A stretch of 30,027 nucleotides of DNA from Candidatus Woesearchaeota archaeon (GTDB lineage Archaea; Nanobdellota; Nanobdellia; Woesearchaeales; UBA525): positions 1 through 30,027 of the forward strand of contig JAAOYD010000111.1 of the NCBI GenBank assembly GCA_018221165.1. The letters are read 5' to 3'. The notes beneath the pieces were generated by a model. The model ran no database searches. It was not told where the DNA came from and saw only the letters and a list, made by a program, of their open reading frames with translations. Within the stretch, counting starts at the first letter, position 1. Every line of letters starts with the position of its first letter. The position numbers were made by a program, and so were the translations under genes. This document shows positions 6,637 through 13,271 of this stretch, in pieces.

Positions 6637-7260
6637 CTAATTAGGAAGAAGTAGATTGAGCAGGTCAACAGCCCATATCTTGACGTAGCCAAGGAAGGGT
6701 ATCCTAAGAACAGCCTTACCAACCACCATATCAGGGTGTATCATGTATTCATTGAGATCAAAGGTCTGCACCATAGCAGGGTTGTTGTCACCTTTGCTCG
6801 TGAGATAAACGGGATCTAGAGGGTTCTGGCCGATGTAGCGGTGGATGATAGGGTAGGGTTTTCTGCTCCAGTACACTATGACTTGACCTTCTTTCGCATT
6901 GTCAGGGTTAAGGCCTGTGAGGACCATAATGTCACCCTTGTTGAAGCCACCTTTGAAAGGGTAGGTTTGGAAGTCGAACTTGGTGATGTTCTTGCTAAGG
7001 TAGAAGTCCTCATTAGCGCTCCACCACTCGTCGAAATCACCAGGATGGTGTTCCATGCTCGAGCTGACGACCGCCACTACAGGGAACTCGGTATCGAGTA
7101 CTAGTCCAAGTCCAGGGTAGAGAAGAAACTTGATGAGAACAAAAGCGAGAACGATGTTGACGAGCCAGCTGGCGAGGCTATCCTCGTGCCAGAGGAAGTG
7201 CCAGGTCTTTTTCCCACGCTCTTTCCAGTTCATCTGGCCCCATATTTTCTTTTTCGCCAT
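6637..7260 (-). CDS. Signal peptidase I, archaeal/Sec11 type (S26B)
   Basis: This 207-residue membrane protease removes signal peptides from secreted proteins. A charged N-terminus (MAKKK...) is followed by one transmembrane segment (about 31-50), then the catalytic SSSMEH box with S68, the second box with H140 in YPIIHRY, and TSKGDNN with D158. The Ser-His-Asp set is that of the archaeal/eukaryotic Sec11 class rather than the bacterial Ser-Lys dyad. A second hydrophobic stretch near the C-terminus (GYVKIWAVDLLNLLL) may be membrane-associated. The start at 7260 is chosen over an upstream one because the TATA box (7285-7292) lies 28 bp before it. Substrates likely include the signal-peptide-bearing transglutaminase and giant proteins in this window. 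Confidence 0.9.
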   Translation of the reverse strand: MAKKKIWGQMNWKERGKKTWHFLWHEDSLASWLVNIVLAFVLIKFLLYPGLGLVLDTEFPVVAVVSSSMEHHPGDFDEWWSANEDFYLSKNITKFDFQTYPFKGGFNKGDIMVLTGLNPDNAKEGQVIVYWSRKPYPIIHRYIGQNPLDPVYLTSKGDNNPAMVQTFDLNEYMIHPDMVVGKAVLRIPFLGYVKIWAVDLLNLLLPN

Positions 7261-7284
7261 CAGCTTCGTCGGCACGTCAGGGGA

Positions 7285-7292
7285 TTTAAAAG
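7285..7292 (-). promoter_or_regulatory. TATA box for the signal peptidase gene
   Basis: The minus strand reads CTTTTAAA, centred about 28 bp before the start at 7260. It is back-to-back with the plus-strand TATA box at 7313. Confidence 0.55.
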
Positions 7293-7312
7293 TTTTCTGG
7301 ACATAGCAAGTT

Positions 7313-7320
7313 TTTTAAAT
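7313..7320 (+). promoter_or_regulatory. TATA box for the flavin reductase gene
   Basis: TTTTAAAT is centred about 25 bp before ATG 7342, giving a leaderless mRNA. Confidence 0.6.
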
Positions 7321-7341
7321 CTCGTTGAGGGAGTTGTTGGT

Positions 7342-8037
7342 ATGAATCCCCCGAAGCATCTCACCGCCACCATCACGAAAATAGAAGCTGTCTCTGAGGA
7401 AGTGAAGCGTTTTGTTCTCGACCTGAGCGAGCCAATTACCTTCGTTCCCGGCCAGTTCGTCAATCTCCGCTTTCCGGGAGATACACGCTATCACGCGTTC
7501 AGCATCGCTTCTTCGCCGAAGATACAGGATTCGATTGAATTAGTAATCAAGAAAGAACATGAATTCACAACTAAGTTGTTCGAGCAAAGTGAAGGTGTTG
7601 AGCTTGAGTGTATGGGACCTATGGGTAACTTCATGCACGACCTCGATGGTGACATCGTTATGATTGCTGGCGGCGTCGGCATTACCCCGTTTCTCGGCGT
7701 GTTGCGTTGGGCGCGTGATTTCGAGAAGAAAGACCAGCATTTCTGGCTTTTCCTAAGCAATCGAACGCGTGACCGCATTATTGGCGAGGAGGAATTGCGC
7801 GAACTCGACAAGATGGAGAACCTCCATGTTGTGTTCAGCGTCACGCGTGAACAACCCGAAGGGTGGGATGGTGAACTTGGCCATTTCGATAAGGACGTCT
7901 TGTTGAAACATCTGAATTCTTTCGACGACAAAACCTTCTTCACCTGTGGCCCTGGCCGAATGGTCGAAGGTATCTGCAGCATGCTCGTCGATGCAGGCGT
8001 TCCTGAAGAGAAAGTGAAGCGCGAGAGTTGGGGCTAA
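7342..8037 (+). CDS. FNR-type FAD/NAD(P)H oxidoreductase
   Basis: This 231-residue protein is of the ferredoxin-NADP reductase superfamily. The N-terminal barrel has the flavin-binding signature RYHAFSIASS (49-58, a variant of RxYSxxS) after the FVPGQFVNLRF strand. The C-terminal Rossmann half has the pyridine nucleotide motif GGVGITPF (110-117) and the late FFTCGPGRM segment with C202. There is no 2Fe-2S domain, so it should transfer electrons between NAD(P)H and a separate carrier such as a ferredoxin, rubredoxin or flavodoxin; none is encoded here. The start at 7342 follows a TATA box by 25 bp. Its stop interlocks by 4 bp with that of the convergent zinc-ribbon gene. The electron partner is unknown. 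Confidence 0.88.
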   Translation: MNPPKHLTATITKIEAVSEEVKRFVLDLSEPITFVPGQFVNLRFPGDTRYHAFSIASSPKIQDSIELVIKKEHEFTTKLFEQSEGVELECMGPMGNFMHDLDGDIVMIAGGVGITPFLGVLRWARDFEKKDQHFWLFLSNRTRDRIIGEEELRELDKMENLHVVFSVTREQPEGWDGELGHFDKDVLLKHLNSFDDKTFFTCGPGRMVEGICSMLVDAGVPEEKVKRESWG

Positions 8038-8351
8038 ACCTGCGTCCCACACCAATTACAATATTTACTCTGTGGATGAAGCTTAGCGTTGCAACGAGGG
8101 CAGAATATCATATCTCTTGCTGCAGCAGGTCTTCCATCAGGAGCTCGCGGTGTGGCTTCTTGTTCTTTCTTCCGGTTACCGAGTAAGAATTGTGTGGCGA
8201 GTTTGAACGCGCCAACGATGATGAAGACAACACCTACCCAGAAGAAGATAGCCATCACCTTGTTATCTGGAGAGCGGCTTTGCACAAACTTGCTGTAGAG
8301 CGCGATAGCAACACCAACTGCAGAATATGCCCATCCTGGGATACTAACCAT
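8034..8351 (-). CDS. Small membrane protein with C-terminal zinc ribbon
   Basis: This 105-residue protein has two hydrophobic segments (about 7-20 and 33-55), then a basic linker and a C-terminal zinc ribbon with C84, C87, C98 and C101 (FCPRCNAKLH...YCNWCG). The layout suits a membrane-anchored protein with a cytoplasmic zinc-ribbon tail. I cannot assign a function. Unlike most genes here it has a classical Shine-Dalgarno GAGGTG (8357-8362, minus strand) 5 nt before the start, and its TATA-like box is 38 bp upstream, so a short leader is expected. Confidence 0.8.
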   Translation of the reverse strand: MVSIPGWAYSAVGVAIALYSKFVQSRSPDNKVMAIFFWVGVVFIIVGAFKLATQFLLGNRKKEQEATPRAPDGRPAAARDMIFCPRCNAKLHPQSKYCNWCGTQV

Positions 8352-8386
8352 TATTCACCTCTTTCATCATTCTCCCCATCTCCCCG

Positions 8387-8392
8387 TTTAAG
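8387..8392 (-). promoter_or_regulatory. TATA-like box for the zinc-ribbon membrane protein gene
   Basis: The minus strand reads CTTAAA, about 38 bp before the start. This leaves roughly a 12-nt leader that carries the GAGGTG ribosome-binding site. Confidence 0.4.
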
Positions 8393-8408
8393 TATTTTTT
8401 GGGGAAAA

Positions 8409-8416
8409 AATAAAAG
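8409..8416 (+). promoter_or_regulatory. TATA box for the 45-aa gene
   Basis: AATAAAAG is centred about 25 bp before ATG 8438, a leaderless arrangement. It supports the small ORF as a real gene. Confidence 0.5.
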
Positions 8417-8437
8417 CTTGGAGATTATAAGGACTTC

Positions 8438-8575
8438 ATGGCCATCTGGGATGAGGACGACCTACGGAAGAAACGGAAGGAGAAGGACAAGTTCTTAGAG
8501 GAGAACTTCGAAGATCCTGAGCATAGCGATATCCTCGTCGAGAAACAAGTAAAAGAAGGCAAGCGAAAGCGTTAG
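8438..8575 (+). CDS. Small highly charged protein, 45 aa
   Basis: ATG 8438 to TAG 8573-8575 encodes 45 residues dominated by K, R, E and D: it begins MAIWDEDDLRKKRKEKDK and ends KQVKEGKRKR. No known domain is recognised, and it is probably helical and soluble. Three signs favour a real gene. A TATA box lies 25 bp upstream of the ATG. The divergent spacing (86 bp) matches the other gene pairs here. Its stop interlocks by exactly 4 bp with the convergent zinc-protein gene, as at every other convergent junction in the window. A nucleic-acid- or ribosome-associated role would suit the composition, but this is a guess. Confidence 0.65.
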   Translation: MAIWDEDDLRKKRKEKDKFLEENFEDPEHSDILVEKQVKEGKRKR

Positions 8576-8826
8576 CTACGCGGTTTATCTGCGTCGTCAT
8601 CGTCGTCTGCATCATCTCTGAAGTCAAGGGCGTCATTGAAATTCTCGAGACAGACCGTATTGCAGAACTTCCACTTCCTGCCGTGGATTTCTTTCTCGAT
8701 AACTACCTCATCTATCTCGAACGTGTGGCCACAATACGCGCATTGCGTTCTAATGTCCAGTTCCAGATGATCCTTGACCTCAGGCTCGTGCTCTGAGAAA
8801 TCCGGTTCTGTCTTTTCAGCCATCAT
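8572..8826 (-). CDS. Small zinc-binding protein, TRASH/MYM-like Cys motif
   Basis: This 84-residue protein has one zinc site of the form Cx2C-x22-Cx3C (C29, C32, C55, C59), with aromatic spacing (CAYCGHTF...WKFCNTVCLENF) like TRASH/YHS treble-clef domains, which bind metal or mediate protein contacts. The C-terminus is a run of Asp (ADDDDDAD). The start ATG at 8826 overlaps the serS stop as TGATG (8828-8824), so translation is probably coupled to serS; a second in-frame ATG at 8823 is equally possible. It could be a metal sensor or chaperone; the partner is unknown. Confidence 0.75.
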   Translation of the reverse strand: MMAEKTEPDFSEHEPEVKDHLELDIRTQCAYCGHTFEIDEVVIEKEIHGRKWKFCNTVCLENFNDALDFRDDADDDDDADKPRS

Positions 8827-10109
8827 CACTTAATCTTGTTTTTTCCACCCATGTAGGACTGAAGCTTCTTTGGGATATTCACGCTACCATCATCATTTTG
8901 GTGGTTCTCGAGAATAGCGACCATAATCCTAGACGTTGCAATGGCAGTGTTGTTGAGCGTGTGCACGGTCCCGCGTTCTCCGTCTTTCTTGACGTAACGA
9001 ATGCCGAGGTCCATGGCTTGGTAGACAGTGCAGTTCGTCAAGGACATAACTTCACCGTAATTCCCTGTCGTCGGACGCCAGACTTCGATGTCGTGGCTGC
9101 GGTGTTTCCACAAAGCAAGGTCACCGGTGCATATCTCGACGACACGATAGGGTAATTCAAGGTCTTTGAGTAGTTCCTCACTGTTCTGCATGAGTTCCTG
9201 ATACAGTCCCTCACTTTGTTCTGGGAGACAGAAAACGAATTGCTCGACCTTGTTGAACTGGTGCGTCCTCCAGAGGCCTTTCTCGTTGATACCATGCGAT
9301 CCAATCTCTTGTCGGAAGCACATCGAGTAACCTGCGTACTTCTTGGGTAGCTCTTCGGCCTTGAAGACGGTGTTTTCGTGAAGTCCAAGGATGGGATGTT
9401 CAGCAGTGCCAATGAGACATAAGGGGTCGTCACTCTTCTCTTTGACTTGGTAGATGCTCTGTTGGAAACCATCACTGTCCATGGCTGCGTCCAAGACATG
9501 TTTCCTGACGAGCAAGGGCGGTTCAACGTACACATAATCTTTCTTCGTGAGTGTTTCGATAGCGAACCTAATGAGCGCTTGTTGCAATAACGCGAGGTCG
9601 CCAGTGAGGTAATAGAAGCCGTTGCCACTTACCTGTGCGCTGGCGTCAAAGTCTGCCCAACCGTTAGCTTCGCAGAGCTCAACGTGGTTCTTGACTTTCG
9701 CTTTTGTTGGCGTTCCCCATTTCTTGATTTCTTTATTGTCTTCTTCGCTCGCACCATAGGGAACATCTTTGTGCATAATGTTCGGCAGTTTCGCGAGTTT
9801 TGGACGGAGATAGTCATGTTCGAGCTTGGTCATGCGTTCCTCAACGTCTTTAATCTTGTCAGGAATGGCTTTCGCTTGATCGAGGAGTGGTTTGATGTCG
9901 CTACCTTCTTTCTTGGTGGCATTGATGGCTTCACTGATTTTGTTGCGCTCTGAACGAAGGTTATCGGTTTCTTGTTTGAGCGTGCGCCATTTTTGCTCGT
10001 CCTCGATGAGAGCGTGTAGCACAGGAAGAAGTTCTTTGTCTCGCTTTTGGCGCTTGAGCGTGTCTTGTAGCTCGTCAGCGTGTTCCTTCACATATTTCGC
10101 GTCGAACAT
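8826..10109 (-). CDS. serS: Seryl-tRNA synthetase
   Basis: This 427-residue class II synthetase charges tRNA-Ser. The N-terminal ~110 residues form the long antiparallel coiled coil (ADELQDTLKRQKRDKE... to DVEERMTKLEHDYL) that grips the long variable arm. The catalytic part has motif 2 (CFRQEIGSHG...WRTHQFNKVEQ) and a motif 3 region near the C-terminus (NNTAIATSRIMVAILEN). It is of the common type shared by bacteria, eukaryotes and many archaea, not the rare methanogen type. The start at 10109 (MFDAKYVKEHADEL) is chosen because the first helix begins there; an upstream in-frame ATG at 10208 would overlap the PIN-PilT gene and add a low-complexity basic stretch. It starts 4 nt after the PIN-PilT stop. 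A substrate, tRNA-Ser(GCU), is encoded at 18289-18371. Confidence 0.95.
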   Translation of the reverse strand: MFDAKYVKEHADELQDTLKRQKRDKELLPVLHALIEDEQKWRTLKQETDNLRSERNKISEAINATKKEGSDIKPLLDQAKAIPDKIKDVEERMTKLEHDYLRPKLAKLPNIMHKDVPYGASEEDNKEIKKWGTPTKAKVKNHVELCEANGWADFDASAQVSGNGFYYLTGDLALLQQALIRFAIETLTKKDYVYVEPPLLVRKHVLDAAMDSDGFQQSIYQVKEKSDDPLCLIGTAEHPILGLHENTVFKAEELPKKYAGYSMCFRQEIGSHGINEKGLWRTHQFNKVEQFVFCLPEQSEGLYQELMQNSEELLKDLELPYRVVEICTGDLALWKHRSHDIEVWRPTTGNYGEVMSLTNCTVYQAMDLGIRYVKKDGERGTVHTLNNTAIATSRIMVAILENHQNDDGSVNIPKKLQSYMGGKNKIK

Positions 10110-10113
10110 AGTC

Positions 10114-11790
10114 TTACCTTCGGCGTTTCCCTTTTTTTGCTTTTCCCTTCCAGTTACTCTTTCCCTTATTTTCTCTCCCTTTCTTCTTTTTCTTGTAGGA
10201 GTTGTCATGTCCTGGCAGTTCTTTCAGGTCGATACCCACGCCCAGTTTCTTCTCGAGTTCCCTGATGTTTTCACCACCGCGACCGATGAGTTCGGGAATG
10301 AGCTCGTTCGGTACGTACACTGTCGCCTTGGTGGCGCTCTGCATCTCGACCTCGACGTTGTCTGTCCAGTTCTGGAAGTATTCCTTCACGCCTTTCGCGA
10401 TGAACTTGTTGACTGGGCTCTCTTTTGTCACTTGGGCACTCACAGGGATGACCACTGTCTGCTCGCCATAGGTATACAACTCAAAGACGAGGGTGCCGGA
10501 TTGGAAATCATGCACTTCGACGATGGGACGGGCCAGGTCTGCTTCTGTCATGCCGCTCGGCACTTTCACCGTCATCCTGATGGAGAAGACTGAACCGATG
10601 GCACCATCCTTGATGAAGATAACCGTATCAACAACATGCGGAATGACACCGAGCTCGATGCGACCGAGGAAGCGCTGGATGGCTTCGATAGCTTTCGTGG
10701 CGTGCATGACGCCAATCATACCGACGCCAGAGAGTCTCATATCAGCAAACAACGCAAAATCATCCGTATTCCTCATCTCGTCGAAGATAGTATAATCAGG
10801 TCGTGAAAGAAGGAGAATATCATGAATCTCTTCCGCGCTGCCGTGACTCATGGCATACTGCGTGATATCATCAGCAAGTATCAGGTCACGTGGCGCTTCC
10901 ACGGTCTTGATAATCTTCTGCTGCTTAGCGTAGTGTTCAGCCAGCGCTTGCGCGAATGTACTTTTCCCATGCCCCGGCGCGCCGGCGATGAGCAGGCCTT
11001 CCGCGTGTGCGTCCAGCCGTTCACTGAGCTTGTCGCTCATGTCATAATCATCAAGGGTCAGGTGCTTCACCGGCCTGACCGCTGTAATCTCGTAGCCATC
11101 ACTGAAAGGAGGACGCGTAATGACAATTCTATATTTCCCAACTTGACAGATGGTACTGCCGGCTCGTTCAATCTCAACAAAGCCGTCTCGCCTCACTTGA
11201 GCGGTCTCGACAATCTGCTTGGCGTAGCGTTCGACATCTTCCCGCGTCACCTTCTTCTTCGTGACAGTGTCAAATGTCCATGCGCCAGGCTGACCACGCT
11301 TGGAGCGGATGAGGCAGTTCTCCTTGATGTGCACACTCATGGTGTCAGGCTTGAAGAATTCCTCGATATCCATCTCGCCTTCCGCGACCATCTCATGGAA
11401 CTCAACAGGAACGCCTTTCGCATCCGCCACCGTGGCTTGCACCTTGTCGGCAGTGTAGAGCGTGGCTCCTTCGGTGAACGCGAGCTCTCTGATGAGGCTG
11501 TCAATCGCACCACGTTTCGCTTCGGCGATGTCCCATTCGCCCGGGCGTTCTCCTCGGAACTCCAAAACGAGCTTCTTCTTCGCGGCCAGGGCCTGTAATG
11601 CCCCTATCTCGTCCAGACCCAGATAGCCTTTCTCTTGGCTCTGGTTGGCCTGGTGCTCCAGCTCGGCGATGCTCGCTTCATGGATCATGATGACAGGATT
11701 CTTCAGCTTTCCCGCTTTGAGAGCCTTGCTGAGCAATCCTTCGATGAGTACTGACGTGTCTGGAACTATGAGTGTCTTCTTTGGTGGCAT
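10114..11790 (-). CDS. PIN-PilT-KH ATPase (PINA family)
   Basis: This 558-residue protein has three parts in order. A PIN nuclease-like domain (about 8-130) carries acidic residues D11, E43, D97 and D115. A PilT/VirB11-type ATPase (about 200-440) has Walker A GAPGHGKS (270-277) and Walker B IFDEMR (D337, E338). A KH domain (about 490-525) has GRGG (503-506). A Lys/Arg-rich tail follows (from about 532). This is the archaeal PINA family; in Sulfolobus the homologue is reported as a hexameric Holliday-junction migration ATPase. RNA-processing roles have also been considered because of the KH domain. The start is fixed by a TATA box 26 bp upstream. serS follows after 4 nt, so the two are one transcription unit, an unusual coupling of recombination/RNA handling with translation. 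Confidence 0.92.
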   Translation of the reverse strand: MPPKKTLIVPDTSVLIEGLLSKALKAGKLKNPVIMIHEASIAELEHQANQSQEKGYLGLDEIGALQALAAKKKLVLEFRGERPGEWDIAEAKRGAIDSLIRELAFTEGATLYTADKVQATVADAKGVPVEFHEMVAEGEMDIEEFFKPDTMSVHIKENCLIRSKRGQPGAWTFDTVTKKKVTREDVERYAKQIVETAQVRRDGFVEIERAGSTICQVGKYRIVITRPPFSDGYEITAVRPVKHLTLDDYDMSDKLSERLDAHAEGLLIAGAPGHGKSTFAQALAEHYAKQQKIIKTVEAPRDLILADDITQYAMSHGSAEEIHDILLLSRPDYTIFDEMRNTDDFALFADMRLSGVGMIGVMHATKAIEAIQRFLGRIELGVIPHVVDTVIFIKDGAIGSVFSIRMTVKVPSGMTEADLARPIVEVHDFQSGTLVFELYTYGEQTVVIPVSAQVTKESPVNKFIAKGVKEYFQNWTDNVEVEMQSATKATVYVPNELIPELIGRGGENIRELEKKLGVGIDLKELPGHDNSYKKKKKGRENKGKSNWKGKAKKGKRRR

Positions 11791-11811
11791 GAGAAGCTTG
11801 ACTCAGGCGTG

Positions 11812-11820
11812 ATTTATATG
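11812..11820 (-). promoter_or_regulatory. TATA box for the PIN-PilT / serS operon
   Basis: The minus strand reads CATATAAAT, centred 26 bp before the start at 11790. It is back-to-back with the box at 11838. Confidence 0.6.
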
Positions 11821-11837
11821 GTTTCTCACCCAGAGTC

Positions 11838-11846
11838 TTTTTATAT
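11838..11846 (+). promoter_or_regulatory. TATA box for the DUF7670-like gene
   Basis: TTTTTATAT is centred about 25 bp before ATG 11868, giving a leaderless mRNA. Confidence 0.6.
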
Positions 11847-11867
11847 GACTATCTTTCTGAAGAGACT

Positions 11868-12227
11868 ATGATAAAGAAAGGAAGAGGAAAGCAAGCTTTC
11901 GACTGGAAGCTGTGGTTGCCACGCGGCATCGTCATCCTCTACATCTGTTTCCTGAGCTTGTTCGCGTTGGATGTCTTCAGCGAAGGATACGGCTTCTTGG
12001 AACTCCTGGTGGCTCTGTTCATGCATCTCCTGCCATCGCTCGTGCTCGTCGGCGTCCTTATCCTTGCGTGGAAGCGGCCCAAGTGGGGTGGCATCACCTT
12101 CCTCGTCCTGGGATTGATCTTCACAGTCTTCTTCAACACGTATGAGGACCTCATCAACTTCCTGATAATCTCGCTCCCCTTATTCATCACTGGCGGGCTC
12201 TTCGTCTGGAGCGGAAAAACTTCTTAA
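11868..12227 (+). CDS. Small multi-pass membrane protein, DUF7670-like
   Basis: This 119-residue protein has a basic N-terminus (MIKKGRGKQAF) followed by four hydrophobic segments at about 18-37, 43-66, 74-91 and 97-114. The LPRGIVILYICFLSLFALDVF opening and the short loop with AWKRPKWGG resemble the DUF7670 family of small integral membrane proteins, whose function is not known to me. There is no catalytic motif. The start at 11868 is fixed by a TATA box 25 bp upstream. It is followed 24 nt later by the DUF1704 gene, which has its own TATA box inside the end of this one. Confidence 0.75.
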   Translation: MIKKGRGKQAFDWKLWLPRGIVILYICFLSLFALDVFSEGYGFLELLVALFMHLLPSLVLVGVLILAWKRPKWGGITFLVLGLIFTVFFNTYEDLINFLIISLPLFITGGLFVWSGKTS

Positions 12228-12229
12228 AG
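12222..12229 (+). promoter_or_regulatory. TATA box for the DUF1704-like gene
   Basis: TCTTAAAG overlaps the preceding stop codon and is centred 26 bp before ATG 12252. It supports that ATG over the adjacent TTG at 12249. Confidence 0.5.
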
Positions 12230-12251
12230 CCCCCTTTGTCTCAATGGGTTG

Positions 12252-13271
12252 ATGGACCTTCATGACATCGATCAGGCGCTCTTCGAGGTGTGGGAGCACA
12301 TCTGGAACCTGAAGTATCTCTTGCCGGTGAACGCACAGGAGGAACGAGACAAGTTTTTCTCGTCTGAAGACTACGAACCACAATTCAAGTACAGAGACTT
12401 AGATTTTGACGTTGTTGAGTACAAAGAAAAACTCCAGATTCTACAAGGAGAACTGGAGAACTATGATGAACCCATTGCAGTTCTTCTCTCCCAGAAGATT
12501 GAGAAGCTCATTTCATGGCTTTGTATGCTAGAAAATAGAGGAACACCAGAATTCACAAAACACTCCCTTGCCTACTATGGCACGCCCACACCTGAACTCA
12601 TCACAAAAGCTGAGACTCTACTCTCGTTAAAGGGTTCAGCGAAGCGGCAGACCATATCTGCTGAACAGGCCGCAGCTATGCTTCAGGAAGAGGCTAACAA
12701 ACTCGGTCTGCAGTGTCAGGTAAAGGTGAAGAAGGGGATGGCGTCTCGTGCTGATTGTGTCATGCCCGAGCATACATTATATTTGCGCGCAGATGCTGAG
12801 TTTTGCGAGCGCGACGTGAAGAAGCTCGCGGTGCATGAGCTCGGTGTGCACGCGTTGCGCGCCTATCGCGGCCAAGAAACTGGCTGGAAGCTGTTCGTCA
12901 TCGGCACCGCCGAGTACGAGACGACGGAAGAGGGCTTAGCTGGTTTCAAGGAAGAAGCTGCTGGTGTAAGCTCGAAGAAGAGTTTGAAGACCAAGGGTGG
13001 CTTGGTGATGAGTGTGCACTGGTCGCTTGAGAAGGGTTTCCGTCAGGTCTATGAATTGCTGCGTGAGCACTTCGTCGAGGAGAGCGCCTATCGTTTGGCG
13101 ACAAAGAGTAAACGCGGACTTGGAGATACCTCTAAAGCAGGCGCGTTCACGAAAGACTATATCTATCTGAAGGGATTAGGGATGGTCACAACATTGTCAG
13201 ACAAAGAACGAGAGAAACTGTTCATTGGTCGTGTGGCGATTGAGGATTTGCCTGTCCTCTCTAAGTTCTAA
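12252..13271 (+). CDS. DUF1704 / MATCAP-like metallopeptidase family protein
   Basis: This 339-residue protein matches the DUF1704 (QEGLA motif) group. It has a zinc-binding HExxxH (HELGVH, H195-E196-H200, followed by ALRAYRGQ) and then a TEEGLAGF segment (about 226-232) that supplies the downstream acidic ligand. Related eukaryotic proteins (MATCAP/TMCP) are tyrosine carboxypeptidases acting on tubulin tails, and bacterial members are annotated only as 'flavohemoglobin expression-modulating'. Later it shows the conserved FTKDYIYLKGL segment. There is no signal peptide, so the substrate should be cytoplasmic. Both metal ligands and the glutamate are present, so it should be active. Its stop interlocks by 4 bp with the convergent transglutaminase gene. 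Confidence 0.82.
   Translation: MDLHDIDQALFEVWEHIWNLKYLLPVNAQEERDKFFSSEDYEPQFKYRDLDFDVVEYKEKLQILQGELENYDEPIAVLLSQKIEKLISWLCMLENRGTPEFTKHSLAYYGTPTPELITKAETLLSLKGSAKRQTISAEQAAAMLQEEANKLGLQCQVKVKKGMASRADCVMPEHTLYLRADAEFCERDVKKLAVHELGVHALRAYRGQETGWKLFVIGTAEYETTEEGLAGFKEEAAGVSSKKSLKTKGGLVMSVHWSLEKGFRQVYELLREHFVEESAYRLATKSKRGLGDTSKAGAFTKDYIYLKGLGMVTTLSDKEREKLFIGRVAIEDLPVLSKF

Noticed and set aside
10110..10208. 33-residue N-terminal extension of SerRS
   Set aside because: A basic low-complexity sequence overlapping the PIN-PilT gene's Lys-rich tail; SerRS normally begins at MFDAKYV.
10822..11598. 258-codon plus-strand frame
   Set aside because: Entirely antisense to the PIN-PilT-KH ATPase, which has clear domains.
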